Of a DNA stretch of 64,000 bases, positions 1-8,795 are shown in pieces. The notes beneath the pieces are model-generated. The model made no database searches. It was given only the letters and a program-made list of their open reading frames with translations, and was not told where the DNA came from. Numbering within the stretch: the first letter of the stretch is position 1; each line of letters opens with the position of its first letter. The stretch covers positions 1,488,001 through 1,552,000 of the forward strand of contig NZ_CP021431.1 in NCBI RefSeq assembly GCF_002158905.1. Reading direction: 5' to 3'. The DNA is from Yoonia vestfoldensis. GTDB taxonomy: Bacteria; Pseudomonadota; Alphaproteobacteria; Rhodobacterales; Rhodobacteraceae. Made by a program: the position numbers and the translations under genes.

Positions 1-693
1 CAGGTCCGCCGTATTGATCAGGCATCCGCTGATCTTGATGCCAGCCGCGTGACCTATGGCTGCGGGACGCGGCTTAGCTTTGCGCAGATCGCGGCGATCA
101 TTCCCTGTTTCACCCCCGGCACCAGAATTGCCACCCCCAAGGGCGAAAAACTGGCCACCGATCTGAAAATCGGCGACCGGGTCGTGACCCGCGACAATGG
201 GATCCGGCATATCACTTGGGCCGGCCAAAAGACGATGAACATGCAAGACCTGCAAATCAGCGCCAGCATGCGGCCGGTGCTGATCCGGCAGGGCGCGCTG
301 GGGCAGGGGCTGCCGGAACGCGATATGGTGGTGTCACCCAATCACCGCGTGCTGGTGGTGTCTGAAATGGCCAAATTATATTTCGGCGAATCCGAGGTAT
401 TGATCGCCGCCAAACATCTGACCCAGATGCCGGGCGTTTCTGCCACCAATCAGCCGCAGGCGACCTATATCCATTTCATGTGCGAAACCCATGAAATCGT
501 CCTGTCGGATGGGGCCTGGACCGAAACATTCCAGCCGGGCGATTATTCCTTGCAAGGGATCGACGCCGATCAGCGCGACGAATTATTCCTGCTGTTCCCC
601 GAATTGGCCACCCGCGAAGGCCTGCGCCGTTACCGTGCCGCGCGCAAAACCCTGCACCAAAGCGAGGCTGGATTGATCACCACCTCTGGCTAA
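1..693 (+). CDS. Hint (hedgehog/intein-type) domain protein, 5' end outside window
   Basis: The reading frame is open from base 1, so the gene starts upstream; 230 codons are visible. A GTG at 49 could be read as a start but lies inside the open frame. A Hint_2-type domain begins at the cysteine at codon 36 (CFTPGTRIATPKG), followed by the I-G-D-R-V-V-T-R strand motif and a later SPNHRVLV block, typical of Hint modules in Rhodobacteraceae secreted or surface proteins. In the family these modules may self-cleave or act as processing domains; here no downstream extein is present, the protein ending about 100 residues after the SPNHRVLV block. The stop TAA (691-693) overlaps the stop of the convergent gene. 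The domain call is firm; the role and partner domain are unknown because the N-terminus is missing. Confidence 0.8.
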   Translation, partial: QVRRIDQASADLDASRVTYGCGTRLSFAQIAAIIPCFTPGTRIATPKGEKLATDLKIGDRVVTRDNGIRHITWAGQKTMNMQDLQISASMRPVLIRQGALGQGLPERDMVVSPNHRVLVVSEMAKLYFGESEVLIAAKHLTQMPGVSATNQPQATYIHFMCETHEIVLSDGAWTETFQPGDYSLQGIDADQRDELFLLFPELATREGLRRYRAARKTLHQSEAGLITTSG

Positions 694-1280
694 AGCGCGG
701 TGCGCCGCCAGGCGTCCCATTGTTCGGGCGTGTCCAGATCCAGCCTGGCGCGTTGGCCGGGCAGGGGCACCAGACAGGTCTGCCCCTGATGCGCCCGCAC
801 GATCCGGTCGGCCCCGCTATCACCCGCCAGATCCGCGAATTGTGGCCGCAAACTGGCGTCGAAAATCACCGGATGGCCGGGCTTGCCCTCTGCCGTGGCG
901 CCGCGCCAGACCAGATGATCAGGCTGCATTTGCCGCGCGGCAAAGACCGAAAGCAGATCCGCCGTGCACAGCGCGACCAGATCGCCCAACAGGATCATAA
1001 AGGCCTTTGACGGGGGCAATTGCGCCACCGCATCGCGCATCGTGACGCCCATGCCCTGCGCGGCCTCTGGCACGATCAGTATGGTTGCGGCCAGATCGCG
1101 GATTGTTGCGGCGCGCGGATGATCCGCCGCAGGCAGGGCGACATAGACCGGATGGCCCGTGTCCTGCGCCATCAGCACCTGTCGGCGCAGCAAGGGCTGT
1201 CCCGCGACCGGCTGCAACAGTTTGTCCTGTCCGCGCATCCGCCGCGACCCGCCTGCGGCCAAGATCAGGATCGGAATCAT
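690..1280 (-). CDS. MobA-like NTP transferase (MocA-type molybdenum cofactor nucleotidyltransferase)
   Basis: A 196-residue protein starting at ATG 1280 with the nucleotidyltransferase signature LILAAGGSRRMRGQDK at its N-terminus and a metal-binding LLGDL segment in the middle (NTP_transf_3 fold). Members transfer CMP or GMP to molybdopterin in the cytoplasm, maturing cofactor for xanthine-dehydrogenase or CO-dehydrogenase family enzymes. The signature favours the MocA/CoxS-associated group over MobA proper, but substrate cannot be told from sequence alone. The start is chosen because the signature begins at residue 5 and the ATG shares an ATGA overlap with the small upstream ORF. The stop codon overlaps the Hint gene stop in a CTAA tetranucleotide. 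No molybdoenzyme subunit gene is in the window. Confidence 0.8.
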   Translation of the reverse strand: MIPILILAAGGSRRMRGQDKLLQPVAGQPLLRRQVLMAQDTGHPVYVALPAADHPRAATIRDLAATILIVPEAAQGMGVTMRDAVAQLPPSKAFMILLGDLVALCTADLLSVFAARQMQPDHLVWRGATAEGKPGHPVIFDASLRPQFADLAGDSGADRIVRAHQGQTCLVPLPGQRARLDLDTPEQWDAWRRTAL

Positions 1281-1453
1281 CCGCGCGGCCCCCGGTGATC
1301 GGGGTTGCAACGCGCCTTGATCCGGCGTGCCGGGGGGTGCTGGCCGATGAAGGCGACAGTCATATCATCGGTGACGGCGGCCCGCATGTCGCGGCGGACC
1401 TGATGATCCGCCCTTGTGACGCTGATGATCACGAAACTTGCGCTGGTTTTCAT
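1277..1453 (-). CDS. small hypothetical protein coupled to the MobA-like gene
   Basis: An unrecognised 58-residue ORF, basic at its C-terminus. Three things support it: a strong AGGAG ribosome-binding sequence seven bases before ATG 1453 (a second ATG lies at 1456), GC-rich third positions like its neighbours, and a 4-base ATGA overlap of its stop with the start of the MobA-like gene, the arrangement expected for translational coupling. It shows no signal peptide, membrane segment or metal motif that I can name. It may be an intact small protein or the remnant of a longer gene. It fills the 257-bp gap between the MobA-like and SYLF genes. Confidence 0.45.
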   Translation of the reverse strand: MKTSASFVIISVTRADHQVRRDMRAAVTDDMTVAFIGQHPPARRIKARCNPDHRGPRG

Positions 1454-1537
1454 CATCCTGCTCCTGCAATTTCGCACATCATGGCAGGGGCAGGCGGGAC
1501 TGGCGTTCTGTTTGCGACCTTGGCTGGTGCGGCGGCG

Positions 1538-2095
1538 TTACGGGATGATCCGCGTGTATTTGCTGCCTTCCAGCGTCGCGCCGACCCGCAGCCCCGTCTG
1601 GCCAAAGACAACCGCGATCACCGGCGACAAAGATGTCGTCGTTTCGGCGCGCAGCATATCGCTTTGGCTGCTCAGCGCGTAATCGATGCTGGCGCCAGCG
1701 GCCCAGCCCGGCGATTGACGAAACTCCATCAGTGCCTCGGGTGTCATGAAAAACAGCACATAGCTGAATTGCTGCGCCCCGATCTGTAGCCCCGCGCTGC
1801 CGGTGGTGGTGGAATAATAATCGACGGTCGATGGCCCGACACGCAGCGCGCCGCGCCCGAAAGAGCCGCCAAACCCAAACCCCGCATTGGTGATCAGTGG
1901 CATCACCAACAGCCCCGAGGCCCGCGTGGCCAGATCGCGGGTGCCGGGAAATTCGTTATACATCTGTTCCAATGTCGCATCGACGCGCGCGTCGATTGTC
2001 GCAGCGGCCCCGCTGCCGACACCGTTGTTACAAGCGGCAAGGCCGCCTGCGGCCATCAGTCCAAGCGTGAAGCCGCGCCGAGAAAAACTGCTCAT
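1538..2095 (-). CDS. SYLF/Ysc84-type lipid-binding lipoprotein
   Basis: A 185-residue exported protein. The N-terminus has a twin arginine (SRRGFTLGL) and ends in a lipobox, GGLAAC, with the cysteine as the likely lipidated residue, so it is probably a Tat- or Sec-exported lipoprotein. The body matches the SYLF/Ysc84 family: glycine-rich FGFGGSFGRGALRVG strands followed by S-T-V-D-Y-Y and a C-terminal GLRVGATLEGSKYTR block. Family members bind phosphoinositides or other lipids in eukaryotes; the bacterial role is poorly defined and thought to be at the envelope. The start is ATG 2095 because the longer frame to 2146 would put a non-signal-like stretch ahead of the twin arginine. It lies downstream of, and in the same direction as, the chemoreceptor gene. 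Confidence 0.8.
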   Translation of the reverse strand: MSSFSRRGFTLGLMAAGGLAACNNGVGSGAAATIDARVDATLEQMYNEFPGTRDLATRASGLLVMPLITNAGFGFGGSFGRGALRVGPSTVDYYSTTTGSAGLQIGAQQFSYVLFFMTPEALMEFRQSPGWAAGASIDYALSSQSDMLRAETTTSLSPVIAVVFGQTGLRVGATLEGSKYTRIIP

Positions 2096-2186
2096 ATCAA
2101 TCTGCCTTTTGCCCAATCGGGGCGTTCGCCGCCCTTCGCCGCGCAAAGATAGGCGATTGTGACCAAAGTGTCACGCGTTTGCTGCG

Positions 2187-2209
2187 CCTGCGCGGCTTTT
2201 TCGCGCAGG
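2187..2209 (-). terminator. hairpin after the chemoreceptor gene
   Basis: An 8-bp GC-rich stem (CCTGCGCG / CGCGCAGG) with a 7-base loop begins 22 bases past the chemoreceptor stop codon. There is no U-tract, so it is at best a weak or Rho-assisted terminator of the hemB-chemoreceptor unit. Confidence 0.3.
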
Positions 2210-2230
2210 GGTTTGGCGCCGCCTCTGGCC

Positions 2231-3607
2231 TTATCCGGCGCGGCGCAGCGGGGCCGCGCGGTTTTCGGTCGCATCAAGGCGCGACATCTGGTCGATCAAG
2301 GCCCCGACATTGCCCACCAGCGAGGTGTTGGATTGCGCCATCTGATCCACCATGCCCGCATTCTGCTGGGTGACGACATCAAGATGGCCGACGCCAATGT
2401 TCAATTCATCAAGCGCGATGGATTGCTGGCGCGCGCTTTCGCTGATCGCGCCCATCGTGTCGCTGATCGTGCCGATGCTCTTGACGATGCTTTTCAGCTC
2501 GTCACCGGTGTTATTGACCTGATCGACACCCGCCGAGACCTGTGTCGCACTGCGGCTGATCAGCGATTTGATTTCGCCCGCCGCGTCCTGCGCACGATGG
2601 GCAAGGCCGCGCACCTCTGATGCGACAACGGCAAAACCGCGCCCGGCATCGCCTGCGCGCGCGGCCTCGACCCCGGCGTTCAGCGCCAAAAGATTGGTCT
2701 GAAAGGCGATATCGTCGATCACGGCGATGATCTTTGAAATCTCGCCCGAGGAATGCGCGATCTGCGACATCGCATCAATCGCGCGCTGCACCACAGCATC
2801 GCTTTTGCGCGCGCCGGCGACGGTTTGCGTGGCCAGATCCTCGGCGTCCGTCAGGCTTTTGGTGGAGGATCGCACCGTCGCGGTCAATTCTTCCAGTGCT
2901 GCGGCTGTCTGTTCCAGCGTGGCCGCCTGCGCCGTGGTGCGCGTGGATAATTCCGAAGAGGCATTTTCCAGATCGCCGGTGATAGTGCGGACCTGCTGGG
3001 CGATCTGCGACACATTGCGCAAGATATCGGCCAGCCGCCCGCTGGCCTGATTATAGGCCGTGCCGATGGCATCCACATCCTCGAGGCCGAAATGCGGCAA
3101 GCGATAGGTCAGATTGCCCAGGCTCAGCGCATCCAGCCCTTTGGCGATTTCGACAAAGGCGTCATTGCGTTGGGTCACATCGGTGGCAACCTTGATCACG
3201 GTGCTGAACTGGCCTGTCGCATCGCGCACCCCCGCATAGGTCGCCTGGATCCAGATCATCCGCCCGCTTTTGCAGCGGCGCTGATAGCGGTCGGTAAAGG
3301 GTTCACCCTGCGCCAACCGGTCCCAGAAATCGCGGTATTCCGCCGAATTGGCATAATCGGGGTCAACGAATATCCGGTGATGTTTGCCCTGAATTTCGGA
3401 CAGCGGATATTCAAGCGCCTTGCAGAAATTGTCATTGGCAGAAATGATCGTTCCATTGGCGTCAAACCGGATCACGGCCTGCGTCTGGTCGATCATCTTG
3501 ATCAGAGGATCGGGCGGCAGCACGTCTTTTTTGAAAAATGTGAATGGCAATGGCTTGGCTTTCTGGCATTTCAATCTGCCCTCACCCTTGCATGAACACC
3601 TTACCAA
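2231..3607 (-). CDS. cytoplasmic PAS-domain methyl-accepting chemotaxis protein
   Basis: A 458-residue transducer with no membrane segment. Residues about 30-150 form one PAS domain (QTQAVIRFDANGTIISAND, then a C-terminal PAC-like VIKVATDVTQR). A coiled-coil linker follows, then the methyl-accepting signalling domain, with the hairpin tip NLLALNAGVEAARAG and FAVVASEVRGLA, which contacts CheA/CheW. Lack of membrane segments implies sensing of an internal cue such as redox state or a soluble ligand. The start is uncertain: TTG 3607 is ten bases after the hemB stop, while a second TTG at 3574 sits just after a GGGTGAGG stretch. No che genes are nearby. It is co-directional with hemB and may be co-transcribed with it. 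Confidence 0.88.
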   Translation of the reverse strand: MVRCSCKGEGRLKCQKAKPLPFTFFKKDVLPPDPLIKMIDQTQAVIRFDANGTIISANDNFCKALEYPLSEIQGKHHRIFVDPDYANSAEYRDFWDRLAQGEPFTDRYQRRCKSGRMIWIQATYAGVRDATGQFSTVIKVATDVTQRNDAFVEIAKGLDALSLGNLTYRLPHFGLEDVDAIGTAYNQASGRLADILRNVSQIAQQVRTITGDLENASSELSTRTTAQAATLEQTAAALEELTATVRSSTKSLTDAEDLATQTVAGARKSDAVVQRAIDAMSQIAHSSGEISKIIAVIDDIAFQTNLLALNAGVEAARAGDAGRGFAVVASEVRGLAHRAQDAAGEIKSLISRSATQVSAGVDQVNNTGDELKSIVKSIGTISDTMGAISESARQQSIALDELNIGVGHLDVVTQQNAGMVDQMAQSNTSLVGNVGALIDQMSRLDATENRAAPLRRAG

Positions 3608-3616
3608 ATGATTTAT

Positions 3617-4615
<999 letters not shown>

Positions 4616-4717
4616 GGGATGGCCTTTGCTGCTAACTGCCTGTTGGTCGCATGGATTTTACAGCATCACAAGTCTGGGCAATCGGCAGAGCCGCCGCTAT
4701 CCTTGGCCTGACATCTC

Positions 4718-5254
4718 TTGCCGGATATTGCCTTGACCCTGATCGACATCATCCCCAGCCTGATCGACTTTCGGACTTTTTCCAATATCTGGTATTGGTT
4801 GGCGGTCATGATGACCTGGGCCATGACCTGCCATTGGGTGATCGGGGTGCCTTTTGACATGATCGCGCGGGCGCGCAGGCAGGGCGGGCAGGCGGCGCAG
4901 GATCTTGCAACGCAGGTCGCGATCAATCTGCGCCGGGTGATGATGATCTCGGGCAATGCGGCGGTCCTGCTGGTCGGGCTGGGCACATTCGTCATCACCG
5001 TGACGGCGATGCTGGGTTTCGTCTATGGGCTGGAACTGGCGCAGGGGCTGTTCTGCCTGGCCTTTCCGCTGGTCTTGGTCGCAGCGCTGACATGGCGCAG
5101 CTGCCAGCGGCTGGCGCTGGACGAACCAAGCGGCCCTGCCTTGATCCAGGCCCTTGTGCGGCTGCGGTTCTGGATCCAGCTGATCGCGATTGCGGCGCTG
5201 TTCTGCACCGCGCTTTTGGGGATCTCGGTGACGCTACAACAGCGCTTTGGCTGA
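4718..5254 (+). CDS. conserved membrane protein of unknown function
   Basis: About 178 residues with four likely membrane helices: WYWLAVMMTWAMTCHWVIG, a helix around AAVLLVGLGTFVITVTAML, LAQGLFCLAFPLVLVAALT and FWIQLIAIAALFCTALLG. The segment FSNIWYWLA...HWVIGVPFDM is shared by a Rhodobacteraceae family that automated pipelines call 'component of SufBCD complex'; nothing here supports an Fe-S function, so I do not adopt that name. The start is unsure: TTG 4718 gives the longest form, TTG 4733 fits relatives that begin shortly before the first helix. The gene precedes mfd by 41 bases and may be co-transcribed with it. Confidence 0.65.
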   Translation: MPDIALTLIDIIPSLIDFRTFSNIWYWLAVMMTWAMTCHWVIGVPFDMIARARRQGGQAAQDLATQVAINLRRVMMISGNAAVLLVGLGTFVITVTAMLGFVYGLELAQGLFCLAFPLVLVAALTWRSCQRLALDEPSGPALIQALVRLRFWIQLIAIAALFCTALLGISVTLQQRFG

Positions 5255-5295
5255 ACAGCGGTTGACACGGCCCCGGTGCAGGATATCTCGGCGCA

Positions 5296-8200
5296 ATGTC
5301 TGAGCGCACCCATATCACCGTCAGCGGCGCGCCCGAAGGGTTTGACGCGCAATTGATCCTCGCGGAATTGGCCAAGGGCCAGCCCGTTTGCCATGTCGCG
5401 CGCGATGACAAAAGGCTGGCGGCGCTGCAATCGGCGCTGGCTTTCTTTGCGCCTGCCGTGCCGGTTTTCGTGTTTCCGGCCTGGGATTGTCTGCCCTATG
5501 ACCGCGTGTCACCCAATACCGATATTTCCGCCGCGCGGATGGCCACATTGGCCGCCCTTGTCCACGGGATGCCCGGCCAGTTCATCCTGCTGACAACGCT
5601 GTCAGCCGCCACCCAGCGCGTGCCTGCGCGCGCCACATTGCGCGAGGCCGCTTTCACCGCCACCGTCGGCAAAAGGCTGGACGAAGCCGCCTTGCGCGCC
5701 TTTCTGGTGCGGATGGGATTCACGCAAAGCCCCAATGTGATGGAACCGGGCGATTACGCCGTGCGCGGCGGGATCATCGACATTTTCCCACCCGGCCAAT
5801 CCGGCCCTGTGCGGCTGGACCTGTTCGGCGATGTGCTGGATGCCGCGCGCCGGTTTGACCCTGCCAGCCAGCGCACCGTTGAAAAACTGACCGAGGTGGA
5901 ATTGGCGCCCGTGTCCGAGGTGATCCTTGACGAGGCGGCGATCACCCGGTTCCGGCAGAATTACCGGATCGAATTTGGCGCAGCCGGCACCGATGACCCG
6001 CTTTACGAGGCGGTAAGCGCGGGGCGCAAACATGCCGGTGTCGAACATTGGCTGGGCTTCTTTCAGGACGATCTGGAAACACTGTTCGATTATCTGCCCC
6101 GCGCCACGATCACGCTGGACGACCAGATCGGGCCGCAGCGGATTGCGCGCTGGGACAGCATCGCCGACCAATACGGCACGCGGATGCATGCGCTAACGCA
6201 AAAGGGGCGGATGGATTCGGTCTATAAACCGGCCCCGCCGCAGCTGTTATATCTTGACGATGCGGCATGGGCGCGGGCTGTGGCCGACCGCCGTGTGCTG
6301 CAATTCTCGCCGCATAAACAGGCGACCGGCCCCGGTGTGATCGACGCAGGCGGGCGCATGGGGCGCAGTTTCGCGCCTGAGCGGCAACAGGAAAACCTAA
6401 GCCTTTTCGGCGCTTTGGCCGCCCATATCAAGGCGCGCAGCGCCAATGGCCCGGTGATCATCGCCTCTTATTCCGAAGGCGCGCGCGAAAGGCTGGAAGG
6501 CTTGATCGAAGATGAAGGTGTGGGCGAGACGATTGCCATCACCGATTTCTCTCGTGTGGGCAAAACCGGTGTCTATCTGGCGGTCTGGCCCTTGGATCAG
6601 GGGTTTGAATCCCCCGGCCTGAGTGTGATTTCCGAACAGGACGTGCTGGGCGATAGGCTGATCCGCCAGACCAAGCGCAAACGCCGCGCCGAAAACTTTC
6701 TGTCCGAGGCCAATAGCCTGTCGCCCGGTGATCTGGTGGTCCATGTCGATCACGGCGTCGGGCGCTTCATGGGGATGGAGGTCGTCACCGCCCTGGGGGC
6801 GGCGCATGAATGCCTGCTGATCGAATATGCCGAAGAAACAAAGCTTTATCTGCCGGTCGAGAATATCGAACTGCTGTCGAAATACGGCCATGAGGCCGGT
6901 TTGCTGGACAAGCTGGGCGGCGGTGCCTGGCAGGCGAAAAAGGCGCGGCTGAAAGAACGCATCCGCCAGATCGCCGAACGGCTGATCCGTGTCGCCGCCG
7001 AACGTGCCCTGCGCAAAGCCCCCGTGCTGGAACCGGAATCAGGGCTATGGGATCAATTCCTCGCCCGCTTTCCCTATGCCGAAACCGATGACCAGTTGTC
7101 CGCCATCGATGATGTGCTCACTGATCTGGGGTCCGGCCAGCCGATGGATAGGCTGATCTGCGGCGATGTGGGCTTTGGCAAGACCGAGGTGGCGATCCGC
7201 GCTGCCTTTGTTGCGGCGATGGCGGGGGTGCAGGTGGCGATCATCGCGCCAACAACCTTGCTGGCGCGGCAACATTACCAAAGCTTTGCCGAAAGGTTCC
7301 GTGGCTTTCCCGTGAACGTGCGGCCCTTGTCGCGGTTCGTGTCACCGCGCGATGCGGCGCTGACCCGCGACGGCATCAACAAAGGCAGCGTTGATATCGT
7401 CATCGGCACCCATGCGCTGCTGGCCAAGGGGGTGAATTTCCAGAACCTTGGCCTGTTGATCATCGACGAGGAACAAAAATTCGGCGTCCAGCACAAGGAA
7501 CGGCTGAAACAATTGCGCACCGATGTGCATGTGCTGACCCTGACCGCCACGCCGATTCCGCGCACTTTGCAATTGTCGCTGTCGGGCGTGCGCGATCTGT
7601 CGGTGATCGGCACGCCGCCCATCGACCGTCTGGCGATCCGCACCTATGTCAGCGAATTTGATACGATCACCGTGCGCGAGGCGCTTTTGCGCGAACATTA
7701 TCGCGGCGGGCAAAGTTTCATCGTCGTCCCCCGCATCAGCGATATGGACGAGATGGAGGCGTTTTTGCGCGATGAAGTCCCCGAGGTCAGCTTTATCAGT
7801 GCCACGGGCCAGATGGCGGCGGGCGAACTCGACGACCGGATGAATGCCTTTTACGACGGCAAATATGACGTACTACTGGCGACAACCATCGTGGAATCGG
7901 GGCTGGATATTCCCACCGCGAATACGATGATCGTCTGGCGCGCGGATATGTTCGGGCTGTCGCAATTGTATCAGATCCGGGGCAGGGTGGGTCGGTCCAA
8001 GACCCGCGCCTATGCCTATCTGACCACCAAACCGCGCCAAAAACTGACCGATACTGCGCAGAAACGCCTGCGGGTGCTGGGGTCTATCGACAGTCTGGGG
8101 GCAGGGTTTACGCTGGCGTCCCAAGACCTTGATATTCGCGGTGCGGGCAACCTGCTGGGCGAGGAACAATCCGGCCAGATGCGCGAAGTGGGCTATGAGC

Positions 8201-8742
8201 TGTATCAGCAGATGCTGGAAGACCAGATCACTGCGATCCGGTCAGGCGCTGCCGAAGGCATCATTGATGATGGCCAATGGGCGCCGCAGATCAATCTGGG
8301 CGTGCCGGTCTTGATCCCCGAAGATTACGTCCCCGATCTGGATGTGCGCCTGGGGCTTTACCGCCGCCTGTCGAACCTGACCACCAAGGTGGAACTGGAA
8401 GGTTTCGCCGCCGAGCTGATCGACCGTTTCGGTGCGCTGCCGCGCGAGGTCAACACGCTGCTATTGGTCGTGCGGATCAAGGCGATGTGCAAAAAGGCCG
8501 GTATCAGCCAGCTGGATGCGGGGCCCAAGGGGGCCACGATCCGGTTTCACAATGACAAATTCGCCTCGCCTGCGGGGCTGGTGGATTTCATCAATGACCA
8601 GCGCGGACAGGCCAAGGTCAAGGACAACCGCATCGTCGTGCTGCGCGATTGGACCAAGGAACGCGACAAGATCCAGGGTGCGTTCAATATCGCGCGGGAC
8701 CTGGCGGGAAAGCTTGCCGAAGAAACGAAAAAAGCAGGGTAA
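5296..8742 (+). CDS. mfd: transcription-repair coupling factor Mfd
   Basis: A 1148-residue ATP-driven DNA translocase that removes stalled RNA polymerase from lesions and recruits UvrA. Order of domains: UvrB-like N-terminal part, CarD-like RNA-polymerase interaction domain from about residue 474 (LSPGDLVVHVDHGVGRF), SF2 helicase motor with Walker A GDVGFGKTE (lysine near 629), Walker B LLIIDEEQKFGV, motif VI region YQIRGRVGRSKTRAYAY, and the C-terminal TRCF domain. Length is normal. The start ATG 5296 has only a distant AGGA at 5280-5283; a TTGACA at 5262-5267 and a TATCTC at 5284-5289 lie just upstream. The terminator overlaps the stop codon. Confidence 0.97.
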   Translation: MSERTHITVSGAPEGFDAQLILAELAKGQPVCHVARDDKRLAALQSALAFFAPAVPVFVFPAWDCLPYDRVSPNTDISAARMATLAALVHGMPGQFILLTTLSAATQRVPARATLREAAFTATVGKRLDEAALRAFLVRMGFTQSPNVMEPGDYAVRGGIIDIFPPGQSGPVRLDLFGDVLDAARRFDPASQRTVEKLTEVELAPVSEVILDEAAITRFRQNYRIEFGAAGTDDPLYEAVSAGRKHAGVEHWLGFFQDDLETLFDYLPRATITLDDQIGPQRIARWDSIADQYGTRMHALTQKGRMDSVYKPAPPQLLYLDDAAWARAVADRRVLQFSPHKQATGPGVIDAGGRMGRSFAPERQQENLSLFGALAAHIKARSANGPVIIASYSEGARERLEGLIEDEGVGETIAITDFSRVGKTGVYLAVWPLDQGFESPGLSVISEQDVLGDRLIRQTKRKRRAENFLSEANSLSPGDLVVHVDHGVGRFMGMEVVTALGAAHECLLIEYAEETKLYLPVENIELLSKYGHEAGLLDKLGGGAWQAKKARLKERIRQIAERLIRVAAERALRKAPVLEPESGLWDQFLARFPYAETDDQLSAIDDVLTDLGSGQPMDRLICGDVGFGKTEVAIRAAFVAAMAGVQVAIIAPTTLLARQHYQSFAERFRGFPVNVRPLSRFVSPRDAALTRDGINKGSVDIVIGTHALLAKGVNFQNLGLLIIDEEQKFGVQHKERLKQLRTDVHVLTLTATPIPRTLQLSLSGVRDLSVIGTPPIDRLAIRTYVSEFDTITVREALLREHYRGGQSFIVVPRISDMDEMEAFLRDEVPEVSFISATGQMAAGELDDRMNAFYDGKYDVLLATTIVESGLDIPTANTMIVWRADMFGLSQLYQIRGRVGRSKTRAYAYLTTKPRQKLTDTAQKRLRVLGSIDSLGAGFTLASQDLDIRGAGNLLGEEQSGQMREVGYELYQQMLEDQITAIRSGAAEGIIDDGQWAPQINLGVPVLIPEDYVPDLDVRLGLYRRLSNLTTKVELEGFAAELIDRFGALPREVNTLLLVVRIKAMCKKAGISQLDAGPKGATIRFHNDKFASPAGLVDFINDQRGQAKVKDNRIVVLRDWTKERDKIQGAFNIARDLAGKLAEETKKAG

Positions 8743-8756
8743 GGACCCTGCTTTTT
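8731..8756 (+). terminator. intrinsic terminator of mfd
   Basis: Stem AAAGCAGGGT (8731-8740) and ACCCTGCTTT (8745-8754) with a 4-base loop, running into a T-tract at 8752-8756. The mfd stop codon (8740-8742) lies inside the stem-loop, so the last codons double as the terminator. Confidence 0.75.
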
Positions 8757-8759
8757 CCG

Positions 8760-8793
8760 GTCTCCGACGGGGATATTTAGGCTCGGAAGATGG
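8760..8793. repeat. dispersed intergenic repeat, GGGGATATTT type, copy 1
   Basis: Contains CTCCGACGGGGATATTTAGG followed by CTCGGAAGATG. It matches a copy at 45100-45132 with few differences. Both copies sit between two convergent genes and end three bases before the TAA of the minus-strand gene. Related motifs occur after genes throughout Rhodobacteraceae genomes. Confidence 0.6.
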
Positions 8794-8795
8794 GG

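Noticed and set aside
1085..1789. Long plus-strand frame of 234 codons
   Set aside because: It lies opposite the MobA-like, small and SYLF genes, has no family resemblance and no ribosome-binding site; it is a shadow of GC-rich coding DNA.
2159..2174. CRP/FNR-like inverted repeat GTGAC-N6-GTCAC upstream of the SYLF gene
   Set aside because: Arms are only five bases, the spacing does not match the TGTGA-N6-TCACA consensus and nothing else supports regulation.
4718..5254. Naming this gene a SufBCD component
   Set aside because: The label circulates in automated annotation, but the protein is a four-helix membrane protein with no Fe-S assembly motif and no suf genes nearby.
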